Part shown: piece by piece, positions 28,301 through 37,200 of the stretch
How positions within the stretch are numbered: the first letter of the stretch is position 1
Layout: every line of letters begins with the position of its first letter
DNA from: Leptoclinus maculatus
Lineage: Eukaryota > Chordata > Actinopteri > Perciformes > Stichaeidae
Length of the DNA: 64,000 bases
Reading direction: 5' to 3'
Assembly (NCBI GenBank): GCA_032191485.1
Contig: JAVDOI010000016.1
Coordinates: forward strand, 11,890,759-11,954,758
The notes under the pieces: model-generated
What the model was told of the DNA's origin: nothing
Seen by the model: only the letters and a program-made list of their open reading frames with translations
The model's database searches: none
Made by a program: the position numbers and the translations under genes

Positions 28301-31300
28301 CAATCAGGCCTTTGTCGAATGATCCACTTGACTATCCTTAGCCTTGACACAGCACCAGTAGTTACGAAAGAAGTAAAGACAAATTCAGATCTGAACAGCA
28401 GCTGTCTTGTGAAGTCTGCCGTTTTCAGATGTTAAGTAAAGGCCTATGAATTTTAAAGTAGCCTTGCAGCTGTTTAATATTGCAGTCTCTCATATGAAAT
28501 TTACAAAATGTTCCACCAGCTACCAACTCATGCTCACCAACCAGCAAAATCCCACTGAGTAGCAGACAAATGCGCAGAAGACTTCCAGTTGTTAAGACTG
28601 TGGTTTGTCCCGACACCACCACAGCACGATGAAGACACAGAGCAAGTGAAGCGAGACTGTAATCCGTCAGCAGCGCAGATGATGCAGAGAAAGGAAATGA
28701 GAGAGGAAAATAAAAGCTACTTTGACAACTTTTTTTCTCTCCAAAGAATCAAGCGCTCAGAGCAACATTCCCACTTGTCTGGCTCCAAGCTCAACAAACA
28801 TTAGCTCCACTGTCTGAAGCAACCGTCAGCAACACTGATGCTTTAGCAGCCAATTCTCAATGTGCAAATTCATATTCTGTGGAAACAATGACGATGATGC
28901 ACAACATCACGGTGACACCATACGTATAGCATTGTGTTTTTGTACAAGCTCTCTTGTTCATGTGGGTGACACACCAGCACATGCACTTTGTTTTAACACC
29001 AAATTCTGGTTGATGTAAAAGGATGAGGATGAAAGGGATGGAATGAAAGAACTGGTGGATTCAAGAAGGACACATCACACTGCCTTTAAACTTATCCTGT
29101 GAACTCTCACAGTCACAATGTGAAACCAGCAAATGCCTTAGTGTATAGCCGTACTCTTATGTTATCTGAGTGTCTGTGTCAGATGTGACAATAGTCTGGT
29201 TGTGTGGGCCCACAGTGCATAAAACAGACTACTCATGATCACTACGTGCAGCATGTACCACAGCCTGTAGTCACAGAAGTCAACAGCTTCATGCATGCAA
29301 ACTGACTCACTGTTGTAGCTCGCATTCCAGGGCTGATATCCATAATAGCCGGTGATTCGCAGTATTCGCTCTTCTATGGACGCACTGTTGATGTCCTCAA
29401 CTGAGCGCGAGGACTTGAGGTCCTCTTTGATGGCCTCGTCCACCACCAGGTACTTGAGCTGTCTGAGCTGAGGGCTGATGTCCGAAAGCCTTCTGGGGCT
29501 CACGTCGGGCGACTTGCGCATCCCGCTGGGAAGAGAGAACAAGGGGTGGCCGGTGTTACAAGACAGAAGCGAGAGCACTCAGAAAAAGGAAGGGGAGCCT
29601 GTAAAAGTTGACTATAACTTGATAAGACAAGGGTTTTTTTATTGGCTAAAGCATGGTAAGTGTTGTAGCTATGTTCCACAGAGGCGTTATGGGCCCCTGC
29701 AGCTCCTCTCTTGTAAATCATCATCGTTCACTGGCCCTGAGTCCTCACGACAACACTGTGAAAGACACTAAGCGGAAGTGACTGCTTCTGCAACTGTTGT
29801 ATAGGCTACAATGCACTGTGTAACTCCTATTATAGGCGTTTAGGCAGCTGAAACGAATGAATCGATCATGAGTGATTTCTTGAGATGACTTCACGAAGGC
29901 ACTGGAGCACAAACTGCATGCAGCCTACAGGCTGTACAGTAGCCTGTATATAATGTATCAGAGATAAATAGGCTAATTAATGTCCAGCAGGTGAGACAAA
30001 ACCAAAACGAATAGATAGATAGATAGATAGATGGATGGATGGATGGAAAGATAGATAGATACTTTATTAATCCTGCAAGGGGAAATTTGTTCGCTACAGC
30101 AGCATTATGGTACAGGTAAGCAATCAAAGTAACAGAGTACAAATAAAAAATATTGAGTATAAAAATGCACAATATATACAATAAAAAAATAGCAGAGTAA
30201 AAAATATGAAATGTAAAAAAAATATGATTGAATGATAGAATGTTGCACAAATAAAGCTCCATTGCGACACACCTGACAAAGAGTGCTGATCTGCCTCTCA
30301 GGCCGTCAGAAGCCGTCAACATGTGAAAGCAAAACATGATTTGCTGACCTACTCAGATACCCCCCCCCCCCCATATCCTAATCATAGCCGTAACATCTTT
30401 TTCTTTTTTTAAACAGAATTACAATCAATCCGCCAAAAATTCAATCAGCAGTCGATTTTTACACATCAATCAAATTCAAAGAGAACACTCTCCAGCTATA
30501 CTGGATATTTTAACACCTCTGTCAGAAGTCCATTTACTTTGTCAATGCACTTATATGTGATCAAGTGGGCAACAGGTGTGGCGCTGCCTCCTGTCGTTCG
30601 GCTGCGATGCATTTGTAAAAGTTGAAATGTCTTACATGGGCATCAAAGTAGTAGGAGGTCCAAGGTAGCACATGCAGTCCCGGTGGGGCCGCACGACCCG
30701 GTCCCACACTGTGCCCTCCCCATCACCGTACATCCTTAAGGCCACTAAGCAGGGCAGCTACTGTAAAACATCTAAATCCTCATCAAGGCTGACGGAGACA
30801 AGTACCATCGTCCTGCTCCTTCTCACCCCCACAAACAGATATGCCTGCCTGGCCACTACAGTACAGACAAAAGGGTGCGCTTTGCTCTGGATGCTGCTGC
30901 TGGGTCCTGGAGCCACTCCAACAGCGCCATCTACCGGACTAAATGGAATTATAGTTATCTGTAAATCTGAAATACGGAGAATAAATTGTACCAGCTTCAA
31001 TCATTTTAACCTGGGGTCAGTACCAGTAAATTATACAAACGTATACACATGAGACGTCCAATAGTTACACTTTCTTCTGAATTTGCTGTCTTTCTCCTAC
31101 CTCACAAAGACCCCTGGTGGCCTTTAATCTCAATTTGCACATATCTGCCTCTAAACTGATCTCAGCTCTCACCAGTGGCGGCTGGTGGAAAATGTTCTTG
31201 GTAGGGCTGTGTCACATCCAATCAATTTCAGCAAACATCCCAGAATGATTTAATGTAAACAAATTAAGGTATCAAACGCGCACTACTACTTTGCAGTTAA

Positions 31301-34237
31301 ATATTTAACATTTATTCCAACACGAAAAAAAGCAGTAAATAACACTTTGACAAACACGTCAGGACATCTTATTTTTGGCACCCTCACAGGCAATTCAGTA
31401 TAATATAATAATATAAATATCATATAATAATATTCAGTGTAATATAATAATATATATATATATATATATCATATAATAATATTCACTATAATATAAAACA
31501 CACACACACACACACATATATATAATTATTTATTTATAACTATATATCCATTTCTCAGACAGGTGCTTCATGTCCCTCACTCCCTAACTGTCCATGCTGG
31601 TTCTGTCCCCGTTGTTTTAAAAAGCTAAATAAGTTATTAGCATGACTGCATCCAGCGAGCCAAACCTGTCTGGTGTACAGCTAGTAGAGAAGCTTCGCAT
31701 TCACTACTTCCCTTTCCTACTAGTCTGCTGTCTGATTGTGAGGTCAGGCTGATCTGGGATCAGCTCTTTCAGCTGTAGTTTCTCCTCTCAGTTCTCCTCT
31801 CAAACGGGTCTTGGAGGAGCAGTGCTCGCGCTGGCGCTCGCTTGTAGAGACTAGTCCTGACGAGAACGCGCAGTTTGGGGCAGAATGAAATCTGCCCCAA
31901 ACTGAATCTATTTGAGGACGCTGATTGGCTAAATTGTATGTCACTCATTTATATCTTTAGCATTAAAGCATCATTGGCTAAACTGCTTCGTAGACCCGCC
32001 TCTTTGGGGCAGTTTCTCCACACTCTCTATTGTTTGTCAGGTGTTACAGTCCTTGGTCTTTTGTCACCTGCTATACTGTCCATTTATATGGTCAGCAGCA
32101 GCTAAGAAGGACATAAACAAACTACAACTGATTCAAAACCGAGCTGCCAGATTAGCACTCAAGTGTTCAATGAGAACTAATACAGCATATATGCACTCTC
32201 GCCTGTCATGGTTCTCAGTGGAAATTAAACTTCACTATAGCCTTCTCATGTTTTTCAGAAACATAGTATTTAATCAGACACCTGAATATTTATTCAATCT
32301 GTTACAATACATACGTAACAGACATAACCATCACACAAGGAATGCTAGCTCAGGTCACTTGATACCTCCAAACCCAAGAACAAATCTCCTCAAACGTACA
32401 GTTATTTTTCGTGCAATTACTGCTTGGAACTTACTACCTCCTCATATAACTCTTACAGGTAATAATCTGTCATTTAAAAGACAATTAAAGGCTCACCTCA
32501 GGGCACTAACCACTTGATGTTTATATATGGTCGGTTACAACAATATACATCCTAGTCTTTGATTGCACTATGTATCTGACTATGTATCTGATTGTACTAT
32601 TTTGAACTGTCTGTTTCATGTCATGTTTTGCACATTTTGTATGCATTATGTTTTTGTCCTTTCTGTGGACCCCAGGAAGATTAGCGGCCGCTAAGGCGTC
32701 AGCTAATGGGGATCCAGTTAATAAACTAAAATAAACTAAACTAAGCCCCAACCAGCTGAGACGTGCACACGTGGAGAGGACGTGCAGACAGGCGGAGAGG
32801 ACGTGCAGGAAAAGCATATATTTACCGCAGATATCATATTTTACACATATTACTGGGTGATTCCATATTTCAAAAACACAAATATTGACAATTTGTATAG
32901 TTTATTATTTTTATTTATATTATTTTTAATTATTTGTAGCTCAAGGGGGGGGCGGCGCCCTATCGCGCTCTATGGACCAGCCGCCACTGGCTCTCACCCT
33001 CGCTGAGCTAAAGCTTTGTGACTCAAAGAGTATTATCAGTGACTCATACACCAATTGGCAGCTGTCATACTTTGAAAATGAGCTCTTTTTCTTGTTCTTT
33101 TCCCTCAAACTGTCACATTCAGACAGGCGCAGCTAGTCTCCCCCGGCTCAAGATTTTAAAAAAACGCACACATAACCTTACTTTGAAGTATGAAGTAGGT
33201 GTTTTATTTTTAATCTGATAGTGCCAATTATTTGTGTCTTAGAACAGTAACTGTTCTGGGTGGTATTCAAAAGACTATCAAGCTAAAAAGGAGATGTGAA
33301 TGTGAGGCAGAATTATCTTGAATATACTGGCATCTGTCAAACAATAAAGCTCCTCTTTTGACATCAGTTTAATTTTGCCCTAATCCTTTTATGTCAATGC
33401 ATCACAGTCATATTATCTTAGCGAAAGAAAGAAACGTTGCTTTCCTTGACATTTTTCTGTTGTTGTTAATTTTAGGTAGCTGTGGTGTGTGGATGAGAAA
33501 GAATGGATTTTCCTTGTTGTGCGGAATATCACAGATACATTGACTGGTCAAGCCCAGGCTGTTTAAGATGTTTTTCAGCTTAGGTGTACTACTTTTACCA
33601 TACAACTTTTTCCAGCAACTATAGATTTATTTTTTAAATTCACAGCCCACTGGGTTCTCCTTTGATCTATTATTCACAGTCTACTTTATCTAAGGAGCCC
33701 ACCAGCATTTTGAGATGATAGTAGGGCCTGTATTTCAAAAGTCGGGGTGAACAGAGGTAGAAATGAAACAGTAGACATGTTGTTTCTATTTAATTCCTCA
33801 GAATCAAAGACAATTACAGGGATATGGTTGATTACATCCAATCAGAGCAATGCTTCCAGTAATGAGGTAATTATGTTCAATGGTGGTTATTATATCTACC
33901 TGGAAAGTAAAATTAAGTAACTGTCTTTGTCTTGAGCGTTGTGAACTGTGCAACAATAACATAACTAATAACAAAAAGTAATAGGTTTTTAAAAGTCTCT
34001 GAGATAATACAAAGAACTATTGATCGTAAAACCGATGGAGCTTAAGATGCGCTAAATTTCATGCAAAAGTTTCCTTAAATCTGGCAAAGTTTAGATGAAC
34101 TTCTGCCCCTAGATTAACCTAAACGGTACATGCAGTTATATAACGATGAGGAATAGTGGCGCTCTACCTTACATGGATGGGGTAGTGTTGCCCAAAGGTC
34201 CCAGGTCTGTGGTCCACTGGCTGCATTGCGTCAACAT
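4273..34237 (-). CDS. slc35f3: SLC35F3 5' region, gene-level span (partial; alternative 5' exons)
   Basis: SLC35F3 is a multi-pass member of the SLC35 nucleotide-sugar/drug-metabolite transporter superfamily, reported in mammals as a putative thiamine transporter. Only N-terminal coding exons fall in the window; the membrane-spanning body would lie off the left edge. Two routes are visible. The short form starts in the exon at 4273-4348, beginning MKKHSARVAPLSACNSP, which I recognise as the SLC35F3 N-terminus. A longer form would use the exon at 29311-29525, optionally preceded by the candidate exon at 34173-34252. Both putative last 5' exons end in phase 1, as required if they splice to the same downstream exon. 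Gene order and orientation relative to KCNK1 match human 1q42, which supports the call. The short form is well supported; the long-form exons are less certain because they rest on recalled similarity plus splice-site and phase logic. Confidence 0.6.
4349..5800. other. Region upstream of the short SLC35F3 exon; 5' UTR/promoter of that form expected here
   Basis: Pyrimidine-rich, partly GC-rich sequence at 4350-4800 immediately 5' (minus sense) of the short-isoform ATG; a transcription start for that isoform is expected here but no core promoter element is decisive. At 5110-5330 there is a second patch with CpGs, an ETS-type core (ACCGGAAG near 5119) and a good plus-strand splice donor after 5304. 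That patch could be a small promoter or noncoding first exon, but nothing proves it. Confidence 0.3.
5810..6990 (-). mobile_element. Degenerate non-LTR retrotransposon (LINE) fragment
   Basis: Read on the minus strand, this stretch contains decayed pieces of a reverse transcriptase. One piece near 6780-6650 resembles the RT core region (FNTIQ followed by LLAEKLLFDLN). Another near 6380-6060 resembles the C-terminal thumb/post-RT region (QQRLYSLRKMNSFNV, then an LPSGCGYTVP block). It is broken by frameshifts and stops. The low-coordinate end near 5815-5960 resembles the LINE 3' end seen in fish, with a sequence related to 'caagt...aattatcccaccaggg'. The fragment is 5'-truncated and dead. Family is probably L2/CR1-like, but I cannot settle it by eye. 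Confidence 0.65.
6584..6655. repeat. Near-perfect 32-bp inverted repeat (hairpin) inside the LINE fragment
   Basis: Left arm 6584-6615 and right arm 6624-6655 are reverse complements with a single mismatch over 32 bp, separated by an 8-bp spacer. The arms include AAGCTTGTTAGAAA and its complement. The hairpin interrupts the decayed reverse-transcriptase reading on the minus strand, so it is not part of the ancestral element. Confidence 0.9.
6991..10395. other. SLC35F3 long-form intron / upstream sequence, no gene seen
   Basis: No exon recognised. Contains short GT microsatellites near 7203-7219 and 8362-8386, and a probable dispersed-repeat patch at 9170-9335. Open frames are short and lack family similarity. 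Confidence 0.4.
9170..9335. repeat. Probable dispersed repeat of a common fish type
   Basis: The stretch beginning with 'ggcaatttcacctttattgg' and continuing through a 'gagagacagggg' block to 'attgaaccggtgacat' resembles a short interspersed sequence seen repeatedly in teleost genomes. Recognition is from memory of the family; ends are approximate. Confidence 0.35.
10396..10502 (+). mobile_element. 3' tail of a non-LTR retrotransposon or its SINE partner
   Basis: Ends with 'ccttcgggacaataaagtc' followed by a short (TATCT)n-type tail at about 10485-10502. This is the usual form of fish L2-like 3' ends, in which a conserved terminal block is followed by a short simple repeat. The 5' boundary is not visible. 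Confidence 0.45.
10503..10795 (+). repeat. Left part of an interspersed repeat interrupted by another repeat
   Basis: Includes 'gactgaaatatatcaacagc' and 'cagagattcatgttcccc', phrases of a repeat widespread in fish genomes. The family appears to resume at about 11440-11560 ('tttgtgtttagtgcttatta', then 'gatgctagcatggctg'), so the block between them looks like an insertion. Boundaries are approximate. Confidence 0.45.
10796..11345 (+). repeat. Interspersed repeat copy (family B, + orientation)
   Basis: Begins near 'actcatatactgtatataag' and runs to about 'tgccctctgctgtgaggtga'. The block at 26385-26875 is a diverged reverse-complement copy. Shared landmarks are 'ggtagccacgccctaaagc', 'aaactcatgtttacattgtt' and 'tggtcattttctcatagac'. 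Two inverted copies in one window show this is a dispersed element. No coding capacity is seen. Confidence 0.7.
11440..11560 (+). repeat. Right part of the interrupted interspersed repeat
   Basis: Contains 'tttgtgtttagtgcttatta' and 'agatgctagcatggctgcaa', which belong to the same fish repeat as 10503-10795. Confidence 0.4.
11561..12765. other. Non-genic intronic sequence
   Basis: No exon, RNA gene or clear repeat recognised apart from a G run near 11992-12003. Confidence 0.4.
12772..13633. mobile_element. Non-autonomous DNA transposon with CAGTGTTTCCCCTA termini
   Basis: The left end reads CAGTGTTTCCCCTA at 12772 and the right end is its near reverse complement (TAGGGGAAACACTG, ending 13633). 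Both ends are flanked by the direct repeat GGGCTG at 12766-12771 and 13634-13639, consistent with target-site duplication. The terminal CAG...CTG form suggests hAT, whose duplications are usually 8 bp; only 6 bp match here. The 862-bp interior has long G runs at 13170-13192 and about 13577-13600 and no transposase frame. Confidence 0.75.
13634..13845 (+). repeat. Fish interspersed repeat (GGGCTGTAACG-type)
   Basis: Starts 'gggctgtaacgaactattat' and continues through 'ggtctataaaataatgaaaa' to 'aaaatattcacattcgagaa', phrases of a very common teleost repeat. The preceding transposon appears to have inserted at the very start of this copy. Confidence 0.5.
13846..15815. other. Non-genic intronic sequence
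   Basis: No supported gene. The minus-strand frames near 14210-14457 and 15303-15721 lack codon bias or family similarity. Confidence 0.4.
15816..16566. mobile_element. Probable non-autonomous DNA element rich in ATACGC motifs
   Basis: The putative ends share GTCACACT: 'ggtcacactgtg' near 15819 on the plus strand, and 'atagtgtgacaccacc' at the right, which reads GTGTCACACTAT on the minus strand. The right two thirds carry at least ten TACGC motifs on the plus strand (for example 16021, 16054, 16095 and a cluster at 16370-16430) and several GCGTA motifs, far above background in this AT-rich region. A short TA repeat lies at about 16164-16179. No intact transposase is present. Class is uncertain; PIF/Harbinger-like is one possibility. 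Confidence 0.5.
16567..21589. other. Non-genic intronic sequence with minor repeats
   Basis: No gene recognised. A possible minus-strand LINE tail lies near 17045-17090 ('ttttattgatccctcgggcg'), a GT microsatellite at about 17939-17960, a CTT-type repeat near 19016-19032, and a diverged repeat related to 13634-13845 at about 19230-19480. The region 18600-18780 is relatively GC-rich but has no splice-bounded frame. Confidence 0.35.
21590..22080. repeat. Remnant repeat with partially duplicated flanks
   Basis: Two stretches share 'gtgagcattttt' (near 21599 and 21980) and 'gttcaaaagtga' (near 21670 and 22031), and both have AAGACGTTTAAAA / AAGGCGTTCAAAA-type phrases. They flank about 290 bp of AT-rich sequence holding an AATAAA. 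This suggests an old element with internal direct repeats; the family is not identified. Confidence 0.45.
22081..26384. other. Non-genic intronic sequence
   Basis: No supported exon. A sequence resembling a ZNF143-type element ('atttcccagagtgcc', near 24588) is visible but isolated. 26040-26170 has a GC-richer patch resembling another dispersed repeat. Confidence 0.35.
26385..26875 (-). repeat. Interspersed repeat copy (family B, inverted relative to 10796-11345)
   Basis: Reverse complement of the repeat at 10796-11345 with point differences and small indels. Matching landmarks in plus orientation are 'gtctatgagaaaatgaccct', 'aacattgtaaacatgagttt' and 'gggcgtggctaccttgtga'. It ends at 'tatatacagtctatgg', which pairs with the start of the other copy. 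Confidence 0.7.
26876..29310. other. Non-genic intronic sequence
   Basis: No supported gene or RNA. It includes a small (CCATTAG)-type tandem at about 27441-27460 and otherwise unremarkable AT-rich DNA. Confidence 0.35.
29311..29525 (-). CDS. slc35f3: SLC35F3 long-isoform upstream coding exon (probable)
   Basis: The minus-strand frame encodes about 71 residues including MRKSPDVSPRRLSDISPQLR, then KYLVVDEAIKEDLK, a SIEERILRITGYYGYQPW block and ASYN. It has the composition of a conserved, Ser/charged cytosolic segment. The exon is bounded by a strong acceptor (CTCTCTTCCCAG, ending at 29526) and a strong donor (GTGAGT, GT at 29310-29309). It ends in phase 1, like the short first exon, so both can join the same downstream exon. 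It begins with one base completing a codon from an upstream exon, then Gly-Met. Translation could also start at the internal ATG (29521-29519). The SLC35F3 assignment is by recalled similarity to a long isoform and by position between KCNK1 and the short first exon. Confidence 0.65.
29526..31164. other. Non-genic intronic sequence with a LINE tail
   Basis: Contains the simple-repeat-bounded LINE tail at 30011-30240 and a C run at about 30361-30372. No other feature supported. Confidence 0.4.
30011..30240 (-). mobile_element. Non-LTR retrotransposon 3' tail with tetranucleotide repeat
   Basis: On the minus strand an AT-rich terminal block ends 'ggattaataaagtatctatc' and merges with an ATAG/ATGG tetranucleotide repeat at 30011-30060. 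This arrangement is the standard 3' end of fish L2-like elements. No coding part remains. Confidence 0.55.
31871..31904. repeat. Perfect 14-bp hairpin within the hAT element
   Basis: CAGTTTGGGGCAGA at 31871-31884 and its exact reverse complement at 31891-31904, with a 6-bp loop. It lies inside the non-autonomous transposon and is probably a subterminal or structural part of it. Confidence 0.85.
32041..32725 (+). mobile_element. 5'-truncated LINE 3' end (reverse transcriptase C-terminus)
   Basis: An uninterrupted plus-strand frame of about 158 residues ends with a stop at 32515-32517. It matches the C-terminal part of fish non-LTR reverse transcriptase ORFs: HLLYCPFIW near the start, then KDINKLQLIQNRAARLAL, then AITAWNLLPPHI, FKRQLKAHL. 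It is followed by a 3' UTR with 'aatggggatccagttaat' and a short AATAAACTAA-type tail ending at about 32741. Most of the element is missing. Rex1/Babar-like is my guess for the family. It is inserted in the hAT element, so it is the younger of the two insertions. Confidence 0.75.
32998..34172. other. Non-genic intronic sequence
   Basis: No feature recognised. Confidence 0.4.
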
Positions 34238-34252
34238 TCTGTGAGCTCCTGA
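34173..34252 (-). CDS. Candidate upstream exon of SLC35F3 long form
   Basis: This 80-bp minus-strand segment is bounded by a strong acceptor (TTTTGCTGCTCTCTGCAG, ending 34253) and a good donor (GTAAGG, GT at 34172-34171). One frame is open throughout, with an ATG at 34237-34235, and reads MLTQCSQWTTDLGPLGNTTP before ending in phase 2. That is the phase needed by the exon at 29525, whose first base would complete an Ile codon. No family similarity is known to me, so this rests on splice signals and phase only. A second frame (MQPVDHRPGTFGQHYPIH) is also open but ends in phase 0 and would not join in frame. Confidence 0.35.
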
Positions 34253-37200
34253 CTGCAGAGAGCAGCAAAAGTACAGTGATTGTTTTTTGTAGACAGGTTT
34301 CGCATGGATCAATGACCAGCCACAGCTTTCACGTCCACACAGTGTTTGTGTGTGTAGGTGTGGGTGGTGGTGGTGGTGGTGGGGTCTGTGCTTACTCACG
34401 CAAATAGAAAGTGAAGTCTAGTTATCAATAGACGGGTCAACACCTCCTATCGGCAGCCATAGCGAAGAGAGGATCAGGTTCATTTTGCATAATGCACCTC
34501 TCAACTTTAACAGCTCGGCCAAATCAATTCTCACTGTTCGACCTTCTGCTTTACTCAGACTAAATAATGTGCACACCTTCCCTGTGAGACACAGCCCATG
34601 AATATCAAAACAGTTAATATAAAAGGAGTGCTGATATATCTAAGTCTTCCACTGCCATCCAGCACACCATCTTCCACCTCAGCAGTCCTCTGATAGTGGG
34701 CCAATCTACGGGGCACTGCTCTCCTTTCTAAATTTGAATCAGAGATGAGGTGAAAGTCAATGCTCAAGGCCAAGAAACTGAACACCGTGGAGAGGCTTCA
34801 CACACAATACACAAGCAACTGACGAAAATAATAACTCAGTGGCCAGCCGTTAAGGTTTTCAAATGATCGGTATATTTCAATGAATACGGGTCCAATGGTT
34901 CTTTTTCAAAGCAAACATTGTACGGTTAACAGTGACCCAGTTCCATCACGTGTCCCAGTCATTCCAGTGACTCAGCATGCACCACTTGGTTCGTGGAACT
35001 GGCTCACCTGAATAGAATGCAGCTATTATTAAAGTTACTAGTTACACCGGTGCTGTAACTGCTGTGACACGTCAACATTGCTGTTTCTCACAGCAGATAA
35101 GGCGACCTGTCAAACACAGGTGTGACTAATAATAGTAATATGTTAGGTCTTTGGAATGGTGTATGCTGGCTCACTGGCATGTTGAATGTATATTGGTAAT
35201 GATAATGTTTATGTTACAAATGCACATGAAAAGTAAAATAAAATGAAATGCATTATTTGTTCCACAGTATGAATGAATTGTGTGATTTTTATGAGACAAA
35301 TGAGCATATCTCAATGGTAATAGTATCAGCCTGTGGTCCTGATAGAGGGCATAGAAATACTTGCCTGTGCTTTCCCTACCAACATAACAAAATGTCTTTT
35401 TCATGAGGCCCATTTCTCAAGGGAGCTCTAAATGCTGTGAAATCGGAAAAAAAAAGAATACAAAAAAGTCGACAGTTTTCCCCTCAGCATATGATGGTTC
35501 ATATATTTCTAGAATGGATTTAAGCTGCAAAGGCTCCAGGTTACTAATGGAAATCGTAGTCATGGCAAAATCGGTGAAAGAGTGGGATCGAGATTTTATC
35601 CTTCATCATAACCTCCCCTTTAGCTCTTTCCTGTATTCTCAACAACATTATACACTTCAGTGCTTAGCCAAAAGCCTGTGTTTTATTAACCTCATTTCCA
35701 TTATTTCTCTTACCCTCCTGTGTCCAGTTTCACGCAATTTAAATAAGTGTGGTGTAAATCCTTTCTCTTCTCACCATCAATATTTAATGCAGCCCTCAGC
35801 CTGGAAACAGTATAACAGGCCTCTGCTGATTGGCCAATGCAGGGGGAGAAGTGAAACTCTAAGCCAGTAAAAACAAGTCACATTCATCACTGTGTATGTA
35901 TTTAAGTAATTCGAGGTTTTGTAAACATTTTAAACTCATTACTCTACATTGAATTAGTGACTTTTGTATTTGCATATGCCAACATGAGGAGCAATGTATT
36001 GTTATAATCCAGAGGGACACATCTGTTCCTCTGTTGCTGAAGAAGACATGTTTCTTCAGCCAGGAGGAAACAACCTTTATGGAATCGGCACCCTATAGTC
36101 CCAAGGGCCTCTGTGATTTCTTTAGGGTATATTTGTTATTCAGCTGCCATTATTGGTACGGTTGACACACAGCTGGAGGGTAGCCACAATCTCTGTGGAT
36201 GAGAGGAGTCAGAGGACCCGCTGATACCAGTTAGCTGCCGAGGCAAACGGCTCCAGTGGGAGAACAAATTGGCATCTTCTGTCTTCCTTTCTGGCCAGAC
36301 TTAAACTGTCCTGATTTCCATTCTTAGATGTTCCCATTTTAGTTTTGCTGACAAATGAAAACAAGATAAAAAATATATGATTAAAGTTCTGGAAGTATCC
36401 ATGACTAGTCCCTTCTCTGATGCGCTGCTATTAATATTAAAAGACACCTCTGAAATAACAGGAAAATGGCACTTCAGAGGTGCTTTTCAGCTTCACAATA
36501 GTTATGGAAAATACGTATAGACGATAAACTCTGCTCAGCTCATAGACATCAAATATATGTAATCATTGACTAAACTGGGGTCCCCTCCAATTGAAACACA
36601 CATTACTTTTGACCTTTAGACATTCACAGCCACATCGTTTAATGAACCATGATATTATGCATTGAACAAATGCACTGGGTGTAAAATGCCAACTAGCTGT
36701 TTGCTTTCCATAGGCATATTTATACAATATTTAAGCATTATTCCTTATTAGACTGAAAATCTGTCCACCTTTCTTGACATATAAATCCTCCTGCTTTTTG
36801 TGTCTTAGTCAAAGTTCACCTCTCCTGTCATAAATGTCTGTGCTGCAATATCTTTTGCCCAGTTTGCCAAAAAGGGATTTGGAGTAATTGGTCACCCCAA
36901 TGTTGGCGAGTGGAAAACTTAGCACCATGCTTCTCCAAGTCCAGAGGTTTGTCTGACATTCACCACTCGAAAACAAGTGATTGCTTCCTCTGAATATTTA
37001 TAACCAATTATTTTTGGTGAGTTGTGGGGTGTGAAGACTTGGCATGGAAGAGATTTCGCAAATCAGGCCATTTTGAGGTTATTGTGAAGGCACTCTGAGA
37101 GCGTTAGATAACAATTGTCAGTGTTGTTCCTTCATGCGCTCATGATTATAATCGGTTTGGGCGAAGGCACATGGCTATTTGCCTTTTGTCATCCAATTAG

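Larger units (their letters stand above)
31165..32997. mobile_element. hAT-type DNA transposon with 8-bp target duplication, carrying a LINE insertion
   Basis: The left terminus CAGTGGCGGCTGGT (from 31173) and the right terminus ACCAGCCGCCACTG (ending 32989) are perfect 14-bp inverted repeats. They are flanked by the identical 8-bp sequence GCTCTCAC at 31165-31172 and 32990-32997, which is diagnostic of hAT-like insertion. The interior lacks a transposase frame, so it is non-autonomous. It contains AT-rich simple repeats at about 31395-31545, a perfect hairpin at 31871-31904, and a retrotransposon fragment at about 32041-32725. Confidence 0.85.

Noticed and set aside
29162..29310. Extension of the 29.4-kb SLC35F3 frame to the stop at 29162
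   Set aside because: A strong GTGAGT donor at 29310 ends the exon; the extension loses the conserved-looking composition.
29891..30337. Minus-strand 148-residue frame rich in Ile, Phe, Tyr
   Set aside because: Translation of the AT-rich LINE tail and the tetranucleotide repeat.
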